Below are positions 58,045 through 64,000 of a stretch of DNA of 64,000 nucleotides, piece by piece. Positions within the stretch are counted from its first letter, which is position 1, and each line of letters opens with the position of its first letter. A model generated the notes under the pieces. The model was not told the DNA's origin and did not search any database. It saw nothing but the letters and a program-made list of their open reading frames with translations. The stretch is from Methylocaldum sp. 14B (GTDB lineage Bacteria; Pseudomonadota; Gammaproteobacteria; Methylococcales; Methylococcaceae): assembly GCF_002005105.1 (NCBI RefSeq), contig NZ_MSCV01000015.1:1-64000 (forward strand), given 5' to 3'. The position numbers were made by a program, and so were the translations under genes.

Positions 58045-58278
58045 GTCATTCCGGCACGGATTGCTCGCCCCTTCCCTGGGGCTCGTCCTTCGGACCGTGC
58101 TCCGCACGTCCAAATTTGCTCCAGGCAAATTTGTGCCGGACAAATCGGCAGGATTGCCGATTTGCACGCGAAGCGCCCGTAGGGTGCCGCACAGGGACTG
58201 TGCGGCATGAATCCAGAGGCCAAGGATGGCGAGGCGTCTACGTCCCTGTAACCTGGACCCCGGCATTCCTTGCCGGGG
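58045..58278. repeat. Cluster of perfect hairpins between fliP and fliQ
   Basis: Successive stems: 58111-58133 CAAATTTGC/GCAAATTTG; 58141-58164 CAAATCGGCA/TGCCGATTTG; 58185-58207 TGCCGCACAG/CTGTGCGGCA; 58258-58278 CCCCGGCA/TGCCGGGG. The left edge (58045-58081) starts GTCATTCCGGCACGGA and matches a repeat found inside flhF at 63307-63351. The loops are short (3-5 bases), giving strong RNA hairpins that could lower transcription or protect message between fliP and fliQ. Confidence 0.8.
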
Positions 58279-58313
58279 TGACGATATGGTTTGACTTTCA
58301 TTACGAACAGTAA

Positions 58314-58583
58314 ATGACACCCGAAACCATTGCCGCCCTGGGCCAGCAAGCCATGACCGTCACCATGCAGATCAGCGCGCCCATGCTGCTGGTGGCCCTT
58401 GCCGTCGGACTCGTGATCGCCCTGTTCCAGGCCGCCACCCAGATCAACGAGATGACCCTTACGTTCGTGCCCAAGCTCATCGCCATGGCCATCGTGCTGA
58501 TGCTGGCCGGACCCTGGATGCTGCAACTGCTGATCGATTACACCCGGTCGTTGATTCGCAGCATACCCAGCCTGATCGGTTGA
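58314..58583 (+). CDS. fliQ: Flagellar export apparatus protein FliQ
   Basis: An 89-residue, two-helix export-gate protein of standard size (TPETIAALGQQAMTVTMQISAPMLLVALAVGLVIALFQAATQINEMTLTFVPK). The family core QINE.TL.F.PK is intact. It overlaps fliR (TTGA). The upstream 500 bases are repeats rather than fliP sequence. Confidence 0.95.
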   Translation: MTPETIAALGQQAMTVTMQISAPMLLVALAVGLVIALFQAATQINEMTLTFVPKLIAMAIVLMLAGPWMLQLLIDYTRSLIRSIPSLIG

Positions 58584-59359
58584 AGTCTGTGCAGTTCAGC
58601 GAAAGCCAGCTCCTGACTCTGGTCGCCGGCATCGCATGGCCTTTCTTGCGCGTTAGCGCGCTGTTTCTTGCGATACCGATCTTTACCGGCCATATGGTGC
58701 CGGTCCGTGTCCGCGTCATGCTGGCGGCGTCCGTCACCTGGCTGATCTCGCCGATGTTGCCGGTCATGCCCGATGCGGAACTATTCAGCTTGTTCGGTTT
58801 CTGGATCGCCGTTCAGCAATTCCTGATTGGTCTCGCAATCGGTCTCGTTCTGCACCTGGTTTTCGAAGCCGTCGTTTTCGGCGGGCAGAGCGTCGCCTAC
58901 AGCATGGGACTGGGTTTTGCGTCCATGGTCGATCCGCAGACCGGCGTGCAGGTTCCGGTCATCGCCCAGTTTTACCAAATCTTGGCGACGCTGCTGTTCC
59001 TGGCCATGGACGGACATCTGATACTGATCCGGCTGCTGGTCGACAGCTTTCAAATGCTGCCGGTCGGGTTCGAAGGTTTGAGTGCCGACGGAATGCGGCG
59101 GCTGGCGCTCTGGGCGAGCCGCTTGTTTGCTGCGGGAGTTCTGTTTTCCTTGCCGCTGGTAACGGCCTTGCTGTTGGTTAATCTGGGGTTCGGCGTAGCC
59201 AGCCGTGCGGCGCCCCAGCTCAATATTTTCTCGGTCGGATTCCCGGTCAGCTTGGGGTTGGGACTGTTTCTGATCGGCATCAGCCTGCCGGACGTTTTAA
59301 GCCTCTTTTCCGGCTTTCTCGATGACGGGTATCAATTGATGACTGCGATTCTGCAGTAG
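58580..59359 (+). CDS. fliR: Flagellar export apparatus protein FliR
   Basis: A 259-residue integral membrane protein of the export gate, with about six hydrophobic segments. Recognised blocks are AWPFLRVSALFLAIPIFTGHMVPVRVRVMLA near the start and QSVAYSMGLGFASMVDPQTGVQVPVIAQFYQILATLLFLAMDGH in the middle. The likely start is TTG 58580 overlapping the fliQ stop; GTG 58589 is possible. Confidence 0.94.
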   Translation: MKSVQFSESQLLTLVAGIAWPFLRVSALFLAIPIFTGHMVPVRVRVMLAASVTWLISPMLPVMPDAELFSLFGFWIAVQQFLIGLAIGLVLHLVFEAVVFGGQSVAYSMGLGFASMVDPQTGVQVPVIAQFYQILATLLFLAMDGHLILIRLLVDSFQMLPVGFEGLSADGMRRLALWASRLFAAGVLFSLPLVTALLLVNLGFGVASRAAPQLNIFSVGFPVSLGLGLFLIGISLPDVLSLFSGFLDDGYQLMTAILQ

Positions 59360-59394
59360 GACTAATTCCATTCGGCATTCGAATGGACATTCAT

Positions 59395-59514
59395 CGTAGG
59401 ATGGGTAGAGCGAAGCGAAACCCATCCCACAAAAATGAATTCCTTATTGAAAGCGATTTGGAATAACCCACCCTTACAAAAGTTAATTCCGTAATTGAAA
59501 GCGATTTGAAATAA
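59395..59514. repeat. Hairpin and direct repeats between fliR and flhB
   Basis: 59399-59427 is a hairpin with arms GGATGGGT/ACCCATCC, of a type common between genes in this group. Two near-identical direct repeats follow: AATTCCTTATTGAAAGCG at 59438-59466 and AATTCCGTAATTGAAAGCG at 59485-59514, each ending GATTTG(G/A)AATAA. The second ends seven bases before flhB and includes its AATAAGG ribosome-binding region. Confidence 0.75.
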
Positions 59515-59520
59515 GGTGTC

Positions 59521-60663
59521 ATGGCCGAGGAATCCGATCAGGAACGAACAGAGGACCCTACCAGTAAACGCCTGAGCGACGCTCGGAAAAAAGGACAGAT
59601 TCCGCGATCGCGCGAATTGAATACCCTCGTTCTTCTGCTGACCGGTTCGGTAGCGATATTCGCCTTCGGCGGCGGCATGGCGCAAAGCCTGTGGCAAATC
59701 ATGGAGGGAGACTTTCGTCTGAGTCGCCGCGACCTTTTCGATCCCGCGGCGCCGCTTGCCCATCTCGGCCGGGACTTGCTGGCCGCGGGCCAGGTTCTGC
59801 TCCCGATCCTCGGTCTTGCCGTTCTGGCTGCCCTGGCCGCTCCCATGGCGCTGGGGGGCTGGAATTTCAGCGGCGAGAACCTGATACCCAAGCCGGAAAA
59901 GCTCAATCCCATAAAGGGCCTGGCTCGCATGGTCTCGGTTCAGGCCCTCGCGGAAGTCGTGAAGTCGGTTCTGAAATTTCTCTTGATCGGTTTTGTGACC
60001 GCCGGACTGCTGACGGCTTATTTCGACGATCTCGTCGGTCTCGGCCGCCAGGCTTTGCTTCCGGCGGCGAATCAAATCGCGCGCCTCGTCATGACGTTCA
60101 TTTTCTGGCTGTGCGCTTCGCTGGGGCTGATCGCGATCGTGGACGTGCCCTTTCAGCTCTGGAACCACAAGCGCCAGTTAAAGATGACGCGCCAGGAAGT
60201 CAAGGACGAGATGCGCGAAGTCGAAGGCAAACCGGAAGTGAAAAGCCGGATTCGCAGCTTGCAGATGGAGCTGGCGCGGCGCCGAATGATGGACGAGGTG
60301 CCGAAGGCCGACGTCATCGTGACCAACCCGACCCATTACGCGGTGGCCCTGAGATACGACCAGGCCGGCATGAAAGCGCCCAAAGTCGTCGCCAAGGGCG
60401 CGGACCTGGTGGCGGCCCAAATCCGGAATTTGGCCGTGGGTGCCGGTGTGCCGCTCCTGTCCGCGCCGCCGCTCGCCCGCGCGCTCTATGCGTCCACCGA
60501 TCTCGACCGCGAAATTCCCGCCGGTCTCTATTTCGCGGTTGCCCAGGTTTTGGCTTACGTCTATCAACTCAAGGCGGCCCGGGTTTTCGGCGGCGACATT
60601 CCGACGCCGCCGACCGAATTCAAGATCCCGGAAGAATTCTTGCGCAAGGCTGCCGACGCGTAA
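59521..60663 (+). CDS. flhB: Flagellar export apparatus protein FlhB
   Basis: A 380-residue export-gate protein that switches substrate specificity. The N-terminus SDQERTEDPTSKRLSDARKKGQIPRSRELN and four membrane helices (about 30-210) are followed by a cytosolic domain with the self-cleavage site N-PTH (VIVTNPTHYAVALRYD, about 270). Upstream repeats separate it from fliR; its RBS AAGG lies within the second repeat copy. Confidence 0.96.
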   Translation: MAEESDQERTEDPTSKRLSDARKKGQIPRSRELNTLVLLLTGSVAIFAFGGGMAQSLWQIMEGDFRLSRRDLFDPAAPLAHLGRDLLAAGQVLLPILGLAVLAALAAPMALGGWNFSGENLIPKPEKLNPIKGLARMVSVQALAEVVKSVLKFLLIGFVTAGLLTAYFDDLVGLGRQALLPAANQIARLVMTFIFWLCASLGLIAIVDVPFQLWNHKRQLKMTRQEVKDEMREVEGKPEVKSRIRSLQMELARRRMMDEVPKADVIVTNPTHYAVALRYDQAGMKAPKVVAKGADLVAAQIRNLAVGAGVPLLSAPPLARALYASTDLDREIPAGLYFAVAQVLAYVYQLKAARVFGGDIPTPPTEFKIPEEFLRKAADA

Positions 60664-60767
60664 GCCGCATACTGCCTGCATTTTTTTCGGAGGGTCCGGC
60701 TCTGCGGCCGGTCGGCACGAAACGTGATTACCTTCGCTGTCACTGAAGGTTACGCACGGTTTTCGTC

Positions 60768-62861
60768 ATGGCCGCAACAGTTTTGGAACGAATCAAAGTC
60801 GCCGGCAAACTCGGCTTGGGGGCTCCTCTCGTCATTCTTCTCATGATGATGATGATGGTGCTGCCGCTGCCGCCGTTCATTCTCGATCTGCTGTTCACCT
60901 TCAATATCGCGTTTTCGCTGCTGATCCTGCTGGTGACGATTTACACGCTGCGCCCGCTGGATTTCGCCGTGTTTCCGTCGGTCCTGCTGGTCGCCACGCT
61001 CCTCCGACTGAGCCTCAACGTGGCCTCGACCCGCGTGGTCCTGCTGGAAGGGCATAAGGGTCCCGACGCGGCCGGCAAGGTGATCGAGGCATTCGGCGAA
61101 TTCGTGATCGGCGGCAACTACGCCGTGGGTCTGGTGGTGTTCATCATTCTGGTCATCATCAATTTCGTGGTCGTTACCAAGGGCGCCGGGCGCGTGTCGG
61201 AAGTCAGCGCGCGGTTCACCCTGGATGCGATGCCCGGCAAGCAGATGGCGATCGATGCCGATCTCAATGCCGGTCTCATCAATCAGGATGAAGCCCGGAC
61301 GAGACGCCAGGAGGTCTCGCGCGAGGCGGATTTCTACGGATCGATGGACGGCGCCAGCAAGTTCGTCCGGGGCGATGCCATAGCCGGCATCCTCATCTTG
61401 CTCATCAACGTGGTCGGCGGGCTGATCGTCGGCATGCTTCAGCACGATCTGGCGTTTTCCGAAGCCCTGCACAATTACACGCTGCTGACCATCGGCGACG
61501 GTTTGGTGGCTCAGATCCCCTCGCTGTTGCTGTCGGTCGGGTCGGCCATGATCGTGACCCGTGTGTCCAGTAGCAACGAGAACATCGGCGCCCAGTTCAG
61601 CGCTCAATTTTTTGCCGACCCGAGGCCTCTTGCGCTTTCCGCCGGTGTGGTCGGACTCTTGGGCCTGATTCCCGGCATGCCGAATCTTGCCTTTTTGCTT
61701 CTGGCGGGCGCCATGGGCGCGTCGTCCTATTCCATTTTCAAGCGTCAGCGGCGCGAGCGCGAATTGGCGGAAGCGCGCGTCGCGGCCGGGCCCTCGGCCG
61801 CCGCGCCCGAAGTGAAAGAGCTCGGCTGGGACGATGTCGTTCCGGTCGATCTCATCGGGCTGGAAGTGGGCTATCGGCTCATCCCGCTGGTCGACAAGAA
61901 TCAGGGCGGGCAGCTCATGTCGAAGATCAAGGGCGTGCGCAAGAAGCTGTCCCAGGATCTCGGATTCCTGATCCCCTCGGTGCACATCCGGGACAACCTG
62001 GACCTGACTCCCAACGCCTACCGCATCAGCCTGCTCGGCGTCACCGTCGGGGAGGCCGAAGTGTTTCCGGATCGCCTGATGGCCATCAATCCGGGGCGGG
62101 TTTACGGAACGCTGAAGGGCGTCGAGGGCAAGGACCCGGCTTTCGGACTGGAGGCCGTCTGGATAGAACCGGATCAGCGCGACCACGCCCAGACGCTCGG
62201 TTATACCGTGGTCGATCCCGGTACCGTGGTGGTCACCCATCTCAGCCATTTGTTGCAGTCCCACGCCCACCAGCTGCTCGGACATCAGGAGACGCAGCAG
62301 TTACTCGACCTGCTCGCCAAATCGATGCCGCGGCTGGTCGAGGATCTCACGCCGAAAACCCTGCCTCTCAGCGTCATCGTCAAGGTGCTGCAAAACCTTC
62401 TTCAGGAGAACGTGCCGATTCGCGATATGCGGACCATCGCCGAAACTTTGGCGGAGTTCGGCGGCAGAAGCCAAGATCCCGGCGTTTTGACAGCGGTGGT
62501 GCGTGCCGCCCTCGGACGGCTAATCGTCCAGAAAATCAGTGGCATGGAGAAGGAAATCCCGGTTCTGACCCTGGATCCGGACCTGGAACAGTTGTTGCAA
62601 AAAATACTTCAAACGGCCGGACACGAGGGCGCCGGCATCGAACCGGGCTTGGCGGAGCAGCTCCACAAATCCTTGGATGAGAAGACGCAGAAGCTGGAAA
62701 TGGAAGGACATCCCGCCATTCTGCTGGTGTCCTCGCCGGTGCGGCCCTGGTTGGCGCGCTTCGTGCGCCATTCCATCCCTGGGCTCAATGTTTTGGCTTA
62801 CAACGAGATCCCGGAAGACCGGCAAGTCAGGGTGGTGGCCAGCATCGGCCAGCGCGGTTGA
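60768..62861 (+). CDS. flhA: Flagellar export apparatus protein FlhA
   Basis: A 697-residue protein of normal length forming the export-gate ring. An N-terminal membrane domain with about eight helices (to about 320) contains the conserved FHIPEP-type linker region [37 protein letters not shown]. The C-terminal cytosolic domain (about 350-697) binds substrates and chaperones. The upstream 104 bases contain a short hairpin (ACCTTC/GAAGGT) but no gene. Confidence 0.96.
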   Translation: [697 protein letters not shown]

Positions 62862-62943
62862 GCCGCCGCGCACAGTCCCGCTGCGCTTGCCGGAGTCGTT
62901 AGCAAAGTTTTGGGGACAGCTTCCGAAAGACTAGGACATAGGC

Positions 62944-64000
62944 ATGAAGATCAAACGATATTTCGCACCCGATATTCGTCAAGCGATCCGCATGGTCCGC
63001 GAAGAGCAGGGGCCGGACGCCGTGATTTTGTCCAACCGCAAAGTGGATGGCGGGGTGGAGATCGTCGCGGCTCGGGACTTCGACGAGCAGCTGTTATTGG
63101 ATCGTGCGAAATCGGAGTCGCGCGGCGAATCGGAGACGGGCGACGCCGAACCGGTCGCGAAAGCCGAAACGGATACCCGGCGGCGCGCCGAGGACGCCTT
63201 TCGCGAGGCTCTTGGAAAGAGCTCGGCCGCACTGGGAGCAGGTTCGGCAGCGACGAGCCTTCGCAAGCCGGCTCCTTCCGTATCGGGCAAAGATATTCGC
63301 ACAAATCGCCACCCCGGCAGGGAAGGGGCGAGTACTCCCTGCCGGAATGACAATCTTGGAGCTTGTGTAGATACCCATGCCATATCAGGGCGGAGCGAAC
63401 AGGGCGGTCCTGCGGTCGAACCCGCTGCCGGAAAGCCGGCTTCCCGGCCCGAGCGAGAATCTTCTGTCGAAGCCGTCGTTTCCCAGCCGGCTCCTGCCAA
63501 ACCGAGCGTCGATGCCGACGCGCTGAAGGAAATGCAACGGGAACTCAAACAGATGCGGCGCGTGATCGACGCCCATTTGAGTGAAACCGGATGGCAGGCC
63601 GCGGCGGGCCGAAATCCGACCCGACTGGATCTCTTGCGTCGTTTCGGCGCGCTCGGGTTCTCCAAGAAACTCAGTCTGGAACTGGCCGAGCGCTTGGGCG
63701 GCGTCGCCGACGCCGACGTCGCGTGGCAAGCGAGTCAACATGTCTTGGCACGGCAGATCCCGCTGGCCGAAGACAACCTGCTCGATTACGGCGGCGTCGT
63801 CGCCCTGGTCGGGCCTACGGGCGTCGGTAAGACGACGACGATTGCCAAGCTGGCGGCCCGGTTCAGACTCAAGCACGGACCGCGCCAAATCGCGCTGATC
63901 ACCACCGACAACTACCGCATCGGGGCTCATGAGCAGCTCGGGACTTACGGCCGCATCCTCGACGTACCGGTCCGGGCGGCTTCCAGTATCGAGGATCTGC
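62944..64000 (+). CDS. flhF: Flagellar GTPase FlhF (runs off the right edge)
   Basis: The first 352 codons of an SRP-family GTPase that places flagella at the cell pole. The N-terminus MKIKRYFAPDIRQAIRMVREEQGPDAVILSNRKVDGGVEIVAARD is diagnostic. A long, low-complexity linker (about 50-195) follows, then an N domain and the G1 loop GPTGVGKTTTIAKLAARF (about 283-300), with ITTDNYRIGAHEQLGTYGRIL. The gene continues beyond the window. Oddly, about residues 122-136 of the linker are encoded by a copy of an intergenic repeat (63307-63351). Confidence 0.94.
   Translation, partial: MKIKRYFAPDIRQAIRMVREEQGPDAVILSNRKVDGGVEIVAARDFDEQLLLDRAKSESRGESETGDAEPVAKAETDTRRRAEDAFREALGKSSAALGAGSAATSLRKPAPSVSGKDIRTNRHPGREGASTPCRNDNLGACVDTHAISGRSEQGGPAVEPAAGKPASRPERESSVEAVVSQPAPAKPSVDADALKEMQRELKQMRRVIDAHLSETGWQAAAGRNPTRLDLLRRFGALGFSKKLSLELAERLGGVADADVAWQASQHVLARQIPLAEDNLLDYGGVVALVGPTGVGKTTTIAKLAARFRLKHGPRQIALITTDNYRIGAHEQLGTYGRILDVPVRAASSIEDL
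63307..63351. repeat. Repeat element inside the flhF coding sequence
   Basis: The minus strand begins GTCATTCCGGCAGGGAG and then reads CTCGCCCCTTCCCTG, closely matching 58045-58081 between fliP and fliQ. Perfect inverted arms CCGGCAGGGA/TCCCTGCCGG lie at 63314-63323 and 63336-63345. In flhF the copy is read in frame as RHPGREGASTPCRND within the variable linker. Confidence 0.75.

Noticed and set aside
60750-62285. A 511-codon minus-strand frame opposite flhA
   Set aside because: It is the histidine/glutamine-rich complement of a hydrophobic membrane protein, a typical artefact.

Overview
The window comes from a gammaproteobacterial methanotroph, most likely Methylococcales (type I). The evidence is a complete particulate methane monooxygenase subunit C (pmoC), a lanthanide-type methanol dehydrogenase (xoxF) with its xoxJ partner, a three-gene quinoprotein-relay/LysR block, and an NAD-dependent formate dehydrogenase. 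Housekeeping genes (guaBA, lysS, RF2, suf, recCBD, flagellar export genes) are of gammaproteobacterial type. Genus was not determined. All calls come from reading motifs by eye; no database search was run.

Layout. 1-1.9 kb: a small accessory patch beside tRNA-Ser(CGA). It holds a HepT/MntA-type toxin-antitoxin pair, a GNAT-toxin remnant, a 34-bp direct repeat at both ends, an array of perfect hairpins, a displaced 3' half of a tRNA-Arg(CCT), and an AlpA-like regulator. 2-10.8 kb: mltF, tadA, guaA, guaB, an unknown membrane protein, a YgiQ-type radical SAM protein and a tiny membrane protein. 11-12.4 kb: a lone pmoC with its own promoter and terminator, followed by an SRPBCC-family remnant. 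12.6-14.8 kb: glgX. 14.9-25.4 kb: the one-carbon block. A SoxYZ-like carrier, a zinc metallohydrolase and a LysR regulator run leftward, divergent from a fused FdsG-FdsB and FdsA, then xoxF and xoxJ. 25.5-34.5 kb: lysS, prfB (with its programmed frameshift) and a seven-gene SUF iron-sulfur operon with its Rrf2 regulator. 34.6-39.2 kb: an L,D-transpeptidase, a Tat-exported DUF882 protein and the methionine-salvage genes mtnB-mtnD-mtnC. 39.3-51.8 kb: recC, recB and recD on the minus strand, but recC is separated from recB by a SIR2-domain gene (candidate phage-defence NADase), a DUF4892/OmpA-like gene, a short inverted-repeat element and tandem repeats. 52-54.3 kb: sulfide:quinone oxidoreductase and a secreted protein of unknown family. 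54.6-64 kb: flagellar genes fliLMNOPQR-flhB-flhA-flhF (flhF runs off the edge).

How it fits together. Methane-derived methanol would be oxidised by XoxF in the periplasm, with XoxJ and probably the relay proteins assisting. Formate would be oxidised to CO2 by the cytoplasmic FdsGB-FdsA enzyme, giving NADH. The SUF system supplies clusters for enzymes such as FdsA. The flagellar operon is interrupted by repetitive DNA between fliP and fliQ and between fliR and flhB, and one copy of a repeat lies in frame inside flhF.

Most interesting points: (1) the SIR2 gene embedded in the recCBD locus; (2) the mntA antitoxin frame, whose expected start codon reads ATC; (3) the hairpin array next to a 34-bp repeat, a candidate structured RNA; (4) a non-autonomous element family with TA-flanked inverted ends in two places; (5) repeat-derived protein sequence inside FlhF.
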